Source of the DNA: Vulcanimicrobiota bacterium
GTDB lineage: Bacteria; Vulcanimicrobiota; JAJTBE01
Assembly (NCBI GenBank): GCA_021107945.1
Contig: JAIORV010000164.1
Span: 1 to 55,841, forward strand
DNA length: 55,841 bases
Reading direction: 5' to 3'
Shown: positions 1 through 9,177 of the stretch, in pieces
How the letters are laid out: each line of letters starts with the position of its first letter
How positions within the stretch are numbered: position 1 is the first letter of the stretch
Notes under the pieces: generated by a model
Databases searched by the model: none
Told to the model about the DNA's origin: nothing
What the model saw: only the letters and a program-made list of their open reading frames with translations
Translations under genes and position numbers: made by a program

Positions 1-57
1 TGGTGGTGGGATCTGAATAGGAATAAATATTTTTGACAGGAAACATGTACACCCAAA

Positions 58-1395
58 TCAATAAAGCGCTAAATATCTCTCGATCTCCCAGTTGTGGACC
101 TTTTCATTATAAAGGTTCCATTCCATTTTTTTCACATGCACAAACTGGTTGAATACATGCTCGCCAAGCGCTTCTTTCATGAGATTACTCTTCTCAAGGT
201 TTTCTATTGCATCTAAAAGATTTCTCGGGAGTAATCCGATGTTATGCTTTTTTCTTTCCTCCGGATCCATTGCAAAAATATTCTTATCAACGGGTTTTCC
301 CGGGTCAATCTTTTGCTTTATTCCTTCCAGGCCGGCTTTTAACATCACGGCAAACGCCAGGTATGGATTGCAGGATGGATCCGGGCTTCTCAGCTCTACT
401 CTTGTCGCTTTTTCTCTTATGGCGGGAACCCTGACAAGCGGCGAGCGGTTTCTATGCGACCATGCTACATAGACCGGCGCTTCATAGTCGGGGACGAGTC
501 TCTTGTAAGAGTTGACAATCGGGTTTGTGATTGCAGTAAACTCCGGGGCATATTTCAACAAACCGCCTATATAGTGAAGACACACATCGCTCAATTGGTA
601 TTTACCGTCAGGATCGTAGAATGCATTACTCTCATTTGTAAACAGAGACTGATTTGTATGCATTCCCGATCCGCAAATGCCATATATGGGTTTGGGCATA
701 AATGTTGCATGAAGAGAATGACTTAGAGCGACGGTTCGGACAACCATCCTGAATGTTGCCAGGTTGTCGGCGGTTGTCAGGACGTCGGAATATGAAAAGT
801 CAATTTCATGCTGACCGGGAGCGACCTCATGGTGGGATGCTTCGACCCTGAATCCCATTTGCTCCAGGTATTCCACCACATCTTTGCGCGCGTCCTCTCC
901 CCTGTCTATGGGCGACAGGTCAAAATATCCGCCCTGGTCATGAGTTTTTGTCGTCGCCACTCCATTTTCATCCAACAGGAAAAGGAAGAACTCCGCCTCC
1001 GGACCCACCGCCATCGTGTAACCCATATCTTTGGCTTCCTTTATCATTCGCCTCAATACACCGCGGGAACATCCGGAAAAATTGCTTCCATCAGGATTAT
1101 ATATATCGCAAATAAGTCTTGCCACCTTATTCTCTCCCTTGATCCATGGAAAAACAACAAATGTTGACGGATCCGGTCTAAGGAACATATCTGACTCTTC
1201 AATCCTGGCAAATCCCTCGATTGAAGATCCGTCAAACATAATTGAGCCGTCCAGTGCCGCCTTTAAATCCTGAACCGGTATCTCAACATTCTTGTTAACC
1301 CCGGTGAGATCCATAAACATCAACCTTATAGATCGCACTTTATTTTCTTTGGCAAGCTCGAGTACATCATCTTTCGAAATTGTCTTTCTTTCCAT
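58..1395 (-). CDS. glnA: Glutamine synthetase, type I (GSI-alpha like)
   Basis: ATP-dependent ligation of ammonia to glutamate, the main ammonium assimilation step in the cytoplasm. The 445-residue protein has the complete GSI layout: an N-terminal beta-grasp (residues about 15-100, with MFDGSSIEGF), metal-binding GPEAEFF, the GSGMHTNQSL loop, NRSPLVRVP and VELRSPDPSCNPYLAFA. The length and the C-terminal region match the short Firmicutes/Thermotoga-type GSI-alpha form. The Tyr adenylylation loop of GSI-beta enzymes is not seen, so control by GlnE is unlikely (inference). The start is ATG at 1395 behind GAAAGGATGATT. It is transcribed alone; the upstream 300 bp holds repeats. No GlnR box or glutamine riboswitch was recognised. 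Confidence 0.97.
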   Translation of the reverse strand: MERKTISKDDVLELAKENKVRSIRLMFMDLTGVNKNVEIPVQDLKAALDGSIMFDGSSIEGFARIEESDMFLRPDPSTFVVFPWIKGENKVARLICDIYNPDGSNFSGCSRGVLRRMIKEAKDMGYTMAVGPEAEFFLFLLDENGVATTKTHDQGGYFDLSPIDRGEDARKDVVEYLEQMGFRVEASHHEVAPGQHEIDFSYSDVLTTADNLATFRMVVRTVALSHSLHATFMPKPIYGICGSGMHTNQSLFTNESNAFYDPDGKYQLSDVCLHYIGGLLKYAPEFTAITNPIVNSYKRLVPDYEAPVYVAWSHRNRSPLVRVPAIREKATRVELRSPDPSCNPYLAFAVMLKAGLEGIKQKIDPGKPVDKNIFAMDPEERKKHNIGLLPRNLLDAIENLEKSNLMKEALGEHVFNQFVHVKKMEWNLYNEKVHNWEIERYLALY

Positions 1396-1411
1396 AAATA
1401 ATCATCCTTTC

Positions 1412-1500
1412 GTGTGAGGATATCGTAAAACCTCAAAATCCCGGTTCTTGAAAGTCGCTATTTCACCGCAGAGATCGCTGAGGTCGCAGAGAACTTATTA
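1412..1500. repeat. Composite intergenic repeat (GAGGATATCG module + CGCAGAG module)
   Basis: The left part (1412-1450) contains GTGAGGATATCGTAAAACCT, also found near 11113-11150 and, inverted, near 13312-13345. The right part (1462-1496) is a CACCGCAGAG run with GCNGAG repeating about every 10 bases. This class recurs in many gaps of the window. It lies directly upstream of glnA and may carry its promoter. The rest of the gap up to 1640 shows nothing recognisable. Confidence 0.7.
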
Positions 1501-1639
1501 TATCGAGAGTTCACCGTTAATAAATCGCATCAATTTTCAAGCATTATCCGATACCATTTTATGCCGGCGATAAATGGACTATTTCCCCGGCAAAAAGCTA
1601 CGATGCGGCAATTACAGAATTCCAAATGCATTCTTAGGG

Positions 1640-2262
1640 TTTAGGACAACACCCGATTTCAATCGGGTGGCGGGACGACGCCCCAAACACTGGGTACTTA
1701 ACCGTTTCAACGGTTTCAATTAATCATTCCACACACCATCTCTCTGTGCCCATTCCTTGTATTCATCCAAAAATGATTTCTCCTTATGATGTTCTTCCTG
1801 GTTGTGAATGTATCGTTTAACAGTATCCAACCGGGATATACTTATAGAAAATGCCCCAAATCCTCTTTGCCAGCGGAATTTCCCTTCAAGAAGTCCGCTA
1901 TTGTTAATCCAATGGGACGATTCGCCTTTTAGTATTTTTGAAATATCTGCAATCGTTTTATTAGAAGGCAAAGATAATAAACAGTGAATATGCTCAGGCT
2001 GGATGTTTAATTTTTCAATTGAAACTTCCATTTCATTGGCCCGGGATACAAGATGTTCAAAAAGCTTGATTCTCAGTTCTTTGAATAAAATCCGTTCATG
2101 GTGGAAAGTCCCCCATATCAGATGAATCCAAATCTTCACATGAGAATGTATTGCCATTTGTCTGCTCCTGTTCTGAAAACCACTAAAGTGGTTAAACCAA
2201 GCGAAAAGGGGTGGTTATGCCCTTCCTGTCACCATAATAAATTATGGTGCTGTCTTAACTTC
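1640..2262. mobile_element. RAYT element with paired palindromes at each end
   Basis: The RAYT gene at 1720-2157 is bracketed by two palindromes on each side. On the left are CACCCGATTTCAATCGGGTG (1650-1669) and AACCGTTTCAACGGTT (1700-1715). On the right are AACCACTAAAGTGGTT (2178-2193) and CACCATAATAAATTATGGTG (2230-2249). The outer pair is preceded by GACAA on the left and followed by GCTGTCTTAA on the right, so the outer palindromes are in inverted orientation, as are the inner ones. This is the organisation expected for a REPtron/BIME. The exact ends were not determined. Confidence 0.7.
1720..2157 (-). CDS. REP-associated tyrosine transposase (RAYT, IS200-like Y1)
   Basis: Y1-type HUH nuclease of the IS200/REP-associated family, 145 residues, about the usual size. 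The HUH motif is H56-I-H58 in QPEHIHCLL, and the candidate catalytic tyrosine is Y116 in VKRYIHNQ. The WQRGFGAFS segment before it is typical of this family. Such enzymes cut and join single-stranded DNA at hairpins (family knowledge). The matching hairpins stand immediately outside the gene on both sides. The reading frame is intact, so the gene may be active. The upstream gap to 2919 contains more palindromes and a tandem repeat but no further gene. Confidence 0.93.
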   Translation of the reverse strand: MAIHSHVKIWIHLIWGTFHHERILFKELRIKLFEHLVSRANEMEVSIEKLNIQPEHIHCLLSLPSNKTIADISKILKGESSHWINNSGLLEGKFRWQRGFGAFSISISRLDTVKRYIHNQEEHHKEKSFLDEYKEWAQRDGVWND

Positions 2263-2314
2263 CTATATTAACGCCATTCTTGACCGATAAATTATAGTGC
2301 TGTTCTAAAAAGTC

Positions 2315-2400
2315 AATTGATGCGTTGTTCTAAAAGGCCAATTGGGATGTTGTTCCAAAGGCCAATTGGGATGTTGTTCCAAAGGCCAATTGGAGTGTTG
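2315..2400. repeat. Short tandem repeat, about 24-bp unit
   Basis: Three to four consecutive copies of a unit containing GGCCAATTGGGATGTTGTTC. The first copies have one or two substitutions (AAGTCAATTGATGCG, AAAGGCCAATTGGGATG) and the last ends in GGAGTG. Each unit carries the palindrome CCAATTGG. It sits between the RAYT element and its transposase-less relative. An open frame runs through it on the minus strand only because the unit length is a multiple of three. Confidence 0.75.
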
Positions 2401-2519
2401 CCCTGTACTCTTGTGAATTTATTTTGACCTCAACATAATCCTCCAGAAATGCCGGAGGCAGTTGCCTCTCGGCTACCCATGTGATGACGTTTATTTCAAG
2501 AGAGTATATGATATTTTTA

Positions 2520-2692
2520 AGACAACACCCGTATTTTAATCGGGTGATTAGAAGCCTATAAAACCTACCTCCCACCTCAATTTTAACCGTTTCAACGGTT
2601 TCTTGATGAGATAAACCACTAAAGTGGTTAGGACGCTGTAGTGGTGGGGCTTACGCTCATTTCACCACAATAAATTGTGGTGCTGTCTTAAA
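2520..2692. mobile_element. Transposase-less derivative of the RAYT element
   Basis: The same four palindromes recur in the same order: CACCCG..CGGGTG (2526-2546, preceded by GACAA), AACCGTTTCAACGGTT (2585-2600), AACCACTAAAGTGGTT (2614-2629) and CACCACAATAAATTGTGGTG (2663-2682, followed by GCTGTCTTAA). Only 13 bases separate the two inner palindromes, where the full element has the 438-bp gene plus short flanks. This looks like a non-autonomous copy. The remaining bases to 2919 show only the leader of the next gene, with AT-rich candidate -10 sequences near 2890. Confidence 0.75.
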
Positions 2693-2919
2693 TACCTTAA
2701 AACATCTGTTATCGCCTTAAAACACTTGAAATATATCCTATTACTTTTCAACAAATTCACACGTGCGAAATGTGGGTATTTAATAACTATCCACCAAACT
2801 TTCACAGGAAATATCATATTTCCTTGTTTGTGAAAACCTTCACAACTTTATTAAAAAGGAGAATTGATCTTTTCAGGGAATTTTTTTATAGATATATATA
2901 AAGAAGGGATGGTTGTTTC

Positions 2920-5900
2920 ATGTCCACAGAAACCGTTTTCAATGGCTCACAGTTCCTTTTTATCAAACCGGGAAAGAAAGCTTGCAAGGTTGTTCTTGAA
3001 AAAGATGGAGAGAAAAGGAATGTTTTAATTGACAAACCCACCGTGCTTTCGAAGTACAAGACTCAAATAGCTGTGAAGGGTTCAACTCATTTCAAAGAAT
3101 TCTCATTGAATATGCTGAAGTTATCGGCGCTGGTTACGGACAGGAAGGTCTATAAACCCGGCGATGCTGTCGAGATTTTCGCATTTCTACCACAGTATTC
3201 CGGCAGGAAGGTGAAATTCGAAATTCACAGGAATGACAAGGTTTTCACAAAGGAAGAAATTGAGATTGACGATGCGGGTATGTTCAGGGATAAACTCAAA
3301 GACCTCAACGACGGCGCATATGCTTTGAAGGTCTTCATGGAGGAAAAGGAGATTGCCGACTGCGAATTCACGGTTGCTGAATATTCTCTCTCCTTTATGC
3401 GCGCTTCTCTCGTTTCACATACTTATAAAGATCAGAACCTTTCATTTTCACTATCTATCCTCATGGGCGATATTCCATACGACGGTGAGTTGAACGCGGG
3501 ACTATTCTGTGGATTCTGCGAGATTGTAGTGGCGAGCATCAAGATCCAATCGGAAAAGGGAAATGCAAACGGAGAATTCTCACTTGCGGGGCATACGGGT
3601 CCGTTCACCATTGTCATTACGACTCCCGACGGTGAATCCGCCACGGTATTCCTTCCGGGGACAAAATCGGATGTGAGGGACACCGTGAGGATTTCTCAGG
3701 CAGGTGAAATAATCGAGGGAGGACTCCTTCCATCAGATTCATTGCCGCAGAAGGTCAGGGGAATATATTACGGAAGTGTCGGTGTTCAGACAATGCCTGT
3801 AACACTTGAGAATATGGCGGGCAAACCAACGGTGCTGCATGTCAATCAGGATATTGATCATCTTCTTCTTAATATTTATTCTCCGCTTGACGATAAGTTT
3901 TGGGAAATCGAGAAGAGAAATGTCAGGAAAGATGAAAAGCTTGATCTGGATATCCCCTACCCCATATCAATTTTAACTATCGGCGCAATCGGAAGGGATT
4001 GTTACGAGACCTACAGCCTTCTTTTTAATCCCGAGAATATGGATCTGGATATAGAAGCTGATGAAAAAGTCAAACCCGGCGAAGAGATTGATATTCTGGT
4101 TAAATCAAACAGAAGCGGGAAGCTTATGCTTGTCGTCGCCGACTCACGCCTTGAGAGGGAAAATCCCCTTGACAAACTGGCGGAAAACACATTCAGAAAT
4201 ATCAAGTTAAATATTGCAAAATTTCATTCGGGAAAGGTGGAGGAATATTCGCCGGTCGTCCGGGGACCGCAGTTGGATACAAGATATATGTTTGCAGGGA
4301 TGGGAGGCGCCCCGGATATAATAGAGTCAGACATGGGAATGATGGCGTTTGCATCTGCGAGCATGGATTTGGCGGAAACGATGACACTCCCCTTGTCTAT
4401 GGATGTTGATGAATTTGTTGATTCTCAGGCTGATGAAGTGGAAGAAGAGAGCAATATCACAACCACTCGCATGGATTTTCCCGAGCTTCTGTTTGCCGAC
4501 ATTATCGAATTTGATGGGAGATTTGAAAAGAAACTAAAATTAGGAGAGCAAATCGGCGCATTCACAATATTTGCCTTTTTGATTGACGGATTCGATTTCA
4601 AATCGGCAAAAAAACAGGTGCAGACTTCCCAGGATGTATATGTGGAGTTGGATGTCCCGGCTCTCTTATCCCCCGGAGATGAGATAATGGGAAAGGTCTA
4701 TGCAAAATGCCCCGATGAGGGAAAATTATCGGTCAGAAGTGCGCTTACATCAATTGAAGAGGAAATAAATAAAATCGGAAAATTTGAAATTTTACTCAAA
4801 TCCGCAGGAGAGGTAATGGCAGAGTTGGATTCACCTATGGGAAAAGACATAACAAGCAAAACGATTCTACCCCCGGGCAAGGAGAAGATAACGACATCAA
4901 ACCTTGTATGGCTGAAACCCGAAGAAAGCGTCAGGGCTGAAAAGATAGTAGTATATCCTGATGTGGGATTCTTTATAAAAGATGCCACAAAATCCCTGGT
5001 AAAATATCCCTTTGGCTGTGCGGAGCAGACAAGCGCCAAGCTCTATGGACTGGCGCTGGTTTACAAGGCAATCAAAAATAATTCGATAACGAATGGAAAC
5101 AGGGATGTTAAGAGATTTCTTTACCAGGGCGCGGACAGAATGAAGTTGTTTTTCAGGGGTGGAAAATTCAGCCTCTGGGAGCACGGAACGCCGGAGACAT
5201 ATGTAACGATACAGGTTTTATCAAATCTCCGTGCCATCTGGAAAATGGGTATAGAAAATGTCGATGAAATGATCAGCGAGGCTGTGAATAGCCTGAAGAA
5301 TGAGAAGATAAAAGATAACGGTCTTGTAATATATAACGGTGATTTTGCAGGAAAGATGAAGACTTTAAAAGATGCGGTCTGTTTTTACAGGCGCGGAATT
5401 GAGGTCGAAAAGGCAATAAAGATGATCCGGGAAAAAGTAATTGTAAAAGGAAATATTGCCTACTGGGAAGACAGTGCTTGCTGGAGCGGGAAAACAGAAG
5501 CGACATGTCTTGCTCTCCAGGTTGCCCAAAAAGAGGACCAGGCGCTTTTCGAGAAGGGCTTTCGTTTCATATCCTCAAAGCTCCAAGACGGCAGACTTTA
5601 CTCTACATCTGACACATGCGCATTCCTGGAGATGATGAATTCACTTGAAAAGTCCCCGGCAAATAAAGTTATACTGGATGGTAATGAAGTTAAATTAGAT
5701 ACGGTAATGACAGGCAGGGAAGTAACCGCGATAGAAGAGATACTGGTAAGGATTGATGGCGAGAAAGAAGTGGATTATTTATCTCCCCGATCTGATTTTG
5801 ATGGCGAAGTTAAAATTGAAAGGACTTCTCTGAAAACCGGAGAAAAGACAAGCTTGTCAATAATCCCGAAAGAAGAATCGATTGCCCCTCTCACGAGGAT

Positions 5901-6099
5901 ATATCTTCCCGGCAATGTGGCGTGCCTTCAATCGGGAGCGGGGATACAAAAGCTCTATCTTCCGATAAAGGAAAAATCCCTGAATCTTGAAATATATGGG
6001 ATAAGAAAAGGTAGAGGTAAACTCAGGGTAGTACTCCATGATATGTACAACGAGGAGAAAGTGGGTGTGCTGCCCGGATTGAGTATAAATGTACACTAA
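2920..6099 (+). CDS. Alpha-2-macroglobulin-like thioester protein, apparently not exported
   Basis: A2M-family protein of 1059 residues. A macroglobulin (MG2-like) domain lies near residues 70-150 (TDRKVYKPGDAVEIF). An Asp/Met-rich, low-conservation stretch at about 430-515 sits where the protease bait region should be. The A2M core follows (FPELLFADIIEFDGRF from about 518). The thioester motif is YPFGCAEQTS with C700 and Q703, followed by an alpha-helical (alpha/alpha toroid) region. Known relatives trap proteases through the thioester. Bacterial homologues are normally long periplasmic lipoproteins; here the N-terminus (MSTETVFNGSQF) has neither signal peptide nor lipobox, and the protein is shorter than usual. 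It is followed after 48 bp by a membrane-anchored protein, so they may be one operon. RBS GAAGGGATGG. Confidence 0.85.
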   Translation: MSTETVFNGSQFLFIKPGKKACKVVLEKDGEKRNVLIDKPTVLSKYKTQIAVKGSTHFKEFSLNMLKLSALVTDRKVYKPGDAVEIFAFLPQYSGRKVKFEIHRNDKVFTKEEIEIDDAGMFRDKLKDLNDGAYALKVFMEEKEIADCEFTVAEYSLSFMRASLVSHTYKDQNLSFSLSILMGDIPYDGELNAGLFCGFCEIVVASIKIQSEKGNANGEFSLAGHTGPFTIVITTPDGESATVFLPGTKSDVRDTVRISQAGEIIEGGLLPSDSLPQKVRGIYYGSVGVQTMPVTLENMAGKPTVLHVNQDIDHLLLNIYSPLDDKFWEIEKRNVRKDEKLDLDIPYPISILTIGAIGRDCYETYSLLFNPENMDLDIEADEKVKPGEEIDILVKSNRSGKLMLVVADSRLERENPLDKLAENTFRNIKLNIAKFHSGKVEEYSPVVRGPQLDTRYMFAGMGGAPDIIESDMGMMAFASASMDLAETMTLPLSMDVDEFVDSQADEVEEESNITTTRMDFPELLFADIIEFDGRFEKKLKLGEQIGAFTIFAFLIDGFDFKSAKKQVQTSQDVYVELDVPALLSPGDEIMGKVYAKCPDEGKLSVRSALTSIEEEINKIGKFEILLKSAGEVMAELDSPMGKDITSKTILPPGKEKITTSNLVWLKPEESVRAEKIVVYPDVGFFIKDATKSLVKYPFGCAEQTSAKLYGLALVYKAIKNNSITNGNRDVKRFLYQGADRMKLFFRGGKFSLWEHGTPETYVTIQVLSNLRAIWKMGIENVDEMISEAVNSLKNEKIKDNGLVIYNGDFAGKMKTLKDAVCFYRRGIEVEKAIKMIREKVIVKGNIAYWEDSACWSGKTEATCLALQVAQKEDQALFEKGFRFISSKLQDGRLYSTSDTCAFLEMMNSLEKSPANKVILDGNEVKLDTVMTGREVTAIEEILVRIDGEKEVDYLSPRSDFDGEVKIERTSLKTGEKTSLSIIPKEESIAPLTRIYLPGNVACLQSGAGIQKLYLPIKEKSLNLEIYGIRKGRGKLRVVLHDMYNEEKVGVLPGLSINVH

Positions 6100-6147
6100 T
6101 CACCCTGGTGGCGGTGAACCTAAATATTTATAACAGGAGGTAAAATA

Positions 6148-8175
6148 ATGACAGAAAATTCGGAAAGTGATGTCCGAGCGGAAGTAGCTGATCAGCAACC
6201 CGAGAAAAAGGGCGGATCAGGTTCAATTATTGCAATTATCCTTATCTTGATTATTATTGGCGGATTGGCCTATTTCTTCCTTTTCAAGAAAAAAGGTGTA
6301 ACGGGGCCGGAAATGGGTTCGAACCTGGACCTGGTTCCTCAGAAATGTTCAATGTTCATACAGTTTGACACTGGCAAACTTGATGATCAGAAGATGAAAG
6401 ACGACATGTGGACAAAGATAAAAGATTCACAGGCATTCAAAGAGGCAATGGGGAAATTAAAAGAGGAAAACGTTGACCTTGAAGAAGATGTGCTTTCATG
6501 GATTGGTGAGCAAGTTTCAGTTTCCTATTTGGAACCGCCTGGAACTGCAAAGACAGCCGGTATGAAAAGGGATGCCAAAAATGATCATTTCATATTGATT
6601 ATCGGCCTCAAGGACAAGGCAAAAGCCGAGGAAAAACTCAAGGAGTTAAGAGAAAAAGGCAAAGCTAAATTCACGGAAGAGAAATATGAGGGAGTTACTA
6701 TCTGGAATCCTGACAAGGAAAAGACCCCTTCTATGGCATTTGTCAAGGGAATGCTCGTACTGGGAAATCAACCCGAAGATATCAAGAAGAGCATTGACAC
6801 GGCAAACAAGAAGAACCCCTCAATCAAGGAAAACAAGGATTTTACATCGGTATTGGAAAAATTGCCGGCACGTTCAGCATTCCTGATGTATATGAATTTG
6901 GCAGAACTTGCAGCAGCCGAAGCGGCAAAATCTAAACAGATACCGCGAAATCCAGAAGCTGAGAAATTACAAAAATCCCTTCAGGGATTTGGATTCGGAA
7001 TCGCCGTTAAAAAAGGTGACATAGTCGGCCAGGGCTTCATAGGATTAGACAAGAACTCCGAGAGCGGACTTATCCAGGGATTTTTCGCCGCAAGACCCAC
7101 TATGGGAGCTCCTGAATCCGCAAAGTTATTCCCGAAGGATACCACATACTACAATGCATTTGATGCAAAAGTAGCATATAACGCATTCATGAAACTTTCA
7201 GAAGGAATGCCCGGCGGTTCTGTCAAGATGGAAGAGAACAAGAAACAGATGAAAGCGACAATGGGAGTTGATCTTGACAAGGATATAATTGAAAACTTTG
7301 CAGGCGAGATGGCTCTTTCAATCGATTTTACAAACCTCATGCAGTTCCTGATGAAAGGACCCGCATCGAGAATGCAAAATCAGCCGTCACAAGAGGCAAG
7401 AATCCTTACCAAAATTGCCAACGACCTGACCAAGCATAGTATGGCAAATAATGACAAACTTCCTGCAAAACTGGAAGATATTGCCCCCGGTTACATGAAG
7501 ATGTTTCCACCTGCCCCGGCGGGAATGGAGTATTATTATGTAAGTGAAGATGATACAGGACATTTCTTGATTGGATATACATCGGATGGCTCAAACGTAT
7601 CGAGCAAATATCCAAAGTATGATTCAGACCTGGGCTTACAGGGCGAAAAATCGACTGCAAGCGCACCGAAACAACAAGCTCCTCCAATCGTTCTTGCCAT
7701 CAAAGTAAAGGACAAGGACAAGATGAAAGAGGTCCTCGGAAAAATCATCAAAAAGCAAGGACCGATGTTCAAAAAAGAGGAGTATAAAAAAGTCGATATA
7801 CTTGGCAACCCACAGCTAAAAGTCTGCGTATTCAAGGACTTCTTCCTGATGGGAATGGGACTTGGCGCCAATGAAGTAAAAACCATTATTGATAATGATA
7901 TGGCGGAGGATAAATCACTTGCTTCAGACCCGAATTACAAGAAAATCAAGGGAAAATTGGGTCCAAACACATTAGGTGTACAGATGGTCAAGTTTGAAAA
8001 AATCCTGCCCGCACTTGAACTGGCTTCAGCATTCGCACCGACACAGGATCCAGGAGCACAGGAATCAAAAAAGGCTTTACTGGAAGCGATGAAAAAGTAT
8101 GACTCACTCTGGACTTTCTCGGAAGCTACAAATGACGGAATAAAATTTGAATTTATCGTCATTGAAAAGGAATAA
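6148..8175 (+). CDS. Membrane-anchored DUF3352-like protein with embedded pilin-like segment
   Basis: 675 residues. The short charged cytoplasmic tail is followed by a single membrane helix (25-46) and a large exterior part. The segment after the helix (LDLVPQKCSMFIQFDTGKL..) and the closing third resemble DUF3352 proteins, which have no assigned function. Residues about 418-480 (KIANDLTKHSMANNDKLPAKLEDIAP..) resemble the C-terminal half of type IV pilin-like proteins and the small protein at 21956-22375. The rest is Lys/Glu-rich. The RBS AGGAGG lies 8 bases before the ATG. A hairpin terminator follows. The N-out anchor suggests action at the outer face of the inner membrane, possibly with the preceding A2M-like protein (inference). 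Confidence 0.7.
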   Translation: MTENSESDVRAEVADQQPEKKGGSGSIIAIILILIIIGGLAYFFLFKKKGVTGPEMGSNLDLVPQKCSMFIQFDTGKLDDQKMKDDMWTKIKDSQAFKEAMGKLKEENVDLEEDVLSWIGEQVSVSYLEPPGTAKTAGMKRDAKNDHFILIIGLKDKAKAEEKLKELREKGKAKFTEEKYEGVTIWNPDKEKTPSMAFVKGMLVLGNQPEDIKKSIDTANKKNPSIKENKDFTSVLEKLPARSAFLMYMNLAELAAAEAAKSKQIPRNPEAEKLQKSLQGFGFGIAVKKGDIVGQGFIGLDKNSESGLIQGFFAARPTMGAPESAKLFPKDTTYYNAFDAKVAYNAFMKLSEGMPGGSVKMEENKKQMKATMGVDLDKDIIENFAGEMALSIDFTNLMQFLMKGPASRMQNQPSQEARILTKIANDLTKHSMANNDKLPAKLEDIAPGYMKMFPPAPAGMEYYYVSEDDTGHFLIGYTSDGSNVSSKYPKYDSDLGLQGEKSTASAPKQQAPPIVLAIKVKDKDKMKEVLGKIIKKQGPMFKKEEYKKVDILGNPQLKVCVFKDFFLMGMGLGANEVKTIIDNDMAEDKSLASDPNYKKIKGKLGPNTLGVQMVKFEKILPALELASAFAPTQDPGAQESKKALLEAMKKYDSLWTFSEATNDGIKFEFIVIEKE

Positions 8176-8193
8176 ACTGTTAATTCTATAATG

Positions 8194-8223
8194 TAAAGGA
8201 CGGGGAAACCCGTCCTTTACTGA
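8194..8223 (+). terminator. Hairpin terminator after the DUF3352-like gene
   Basis: Perfect 10-bp stem AAAGGACGGG / CCCGTCCTTT around a GAAA tetraloop, starting 19 bases after the stop codon. The U-run behind it is weak, so termination may be partial. Confidence 0.75.
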
Positions 8224-8250
8224 TTTATTATCTTTTAACACAAATCCAAA

Positions 8251-9177
8251 ATGTTTAAACTCAAATGGCGACAAAAGAAAAAGATTCGACGAACAATTAT
8301 GGCTTACCTATTCATGTTACCAGCCATGATCCTTTTGGTTGTTTTCACATTTTACCCCATTGTATATGGCACTTTTCTCAGCTTCTTTGATTACAACATG
8401 TTGCGCCATACAAGCGGTGGGGAACTTGCGCCCCCAAGATGGGTGGGACTGAAAAATCTCATCAGGGTATTCAAAGATCCATATTTTTATATTGCAATGA
8501 GGAATTCGCTCCTGTATCTCCTTGTCGTACCTGCGATTCAATTTATCTCCATACTTGTAGCAATCCTGGTAAACAAGAAGATAAAAGGTGTGACTTGGTT
8601 CAGGACAGCATATTATATCCCCGTTATCACATCAATCGTTGTAGTGGGAATTGCATGGAAATGGCTTCTTGGATCCGACGGTATCCTTAATTTCTTACTG
8701 GTTAAACAACTCCACCTTTTCTCGAAGGCGATACCCTGGCTCACAAACAGTAACCTGGCGATTTTCTCGGTGATGTTTGTCACACTATGGAAAGGTATCG
8801 GTTACTATATGATATTGTACCTTGCAGGGCTTCAGACAATACCCCCGGAATATGAAGAAGCTGCAAGACTGGACGGCGCATCGGGCTGGCAGGTCTTCTC
8901 AAAGATAACTATTCCCCTGCTAAAGCCCACAATTGCCCTGTGCGCCATAATATCTTGCATTTCCGCCCTTAAAGTATTCGGTGAGATCTTTGTAATGACA
9001 AAAGGTGGACCCGAAAACGGGACATTGACCATGGTTTATTATATATTTAACAAGGCCTTCACCGAGTTTGACATGGGATACGCGGCGGCGCTATCCCTGG
9101 TGTTGGCAGTTGCTGTTGCCATAATATCTTATGTGAATGTGGCATTTTTCAAGAAAGGAGGTTTGCAATACTACTGA
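8251..9177 (+). CDS. ABC transporter permease, MalF/UgpA family
   Basis: 308-residue inner-membrane permease with six predicted helices, the first at about 17-40. The EAA loop is EEAARLDGASGWQVFSKITI near residues 200-220, the docking site for the ATPase, and is intact. GGPENGTLTMVYYIF is typical of sugar/glycerol-phosphate type carbohydrate permeases. Such transporters normally come with a second permease (MalG type) and a binding protein; neither is in the window. Instead the stop codon overlaps the start of a small membrane protein gene (TGATG). The substrate cannot be told. No clear RBS was seen before the ATG at 8251. Confidence 0.92.
   Translation: MFKLKWRQKKKIRRTIMAYLFMLPAMILLVVFTFYPIVYGTFLSFFDYNMLRHTSGGELAPPRWVGLKNLIRVFKDPYFYIAMRNSLLYLLVVPAIQFISILVAILVNKKIKGVTWFRTAYYIPVITSIVVVGIAWKWLLGSDGILNFLLVKQLHLFSKAIPWLTNSNLAIFSVMFVTLWKGIGYYMILYLAGLQTIPPEYEEAARLDGASGWQVFSKITIPLLKPTIALCAIISCISALKVFGEIFVMTKGGPENGTLTMVYYIFNKAFTEFDMGYAAALSLVLAVAVAIISYVNVAFFKKGGLQYY

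Noticed and set aside
2330-2575. 81-codon minus-strand frame ending in repeated FGTTSQLA units.
   Set aside because: It is created by the 24-bp tandem repeat and palindromes; no RBS and no recognisable domain outside the repeat.
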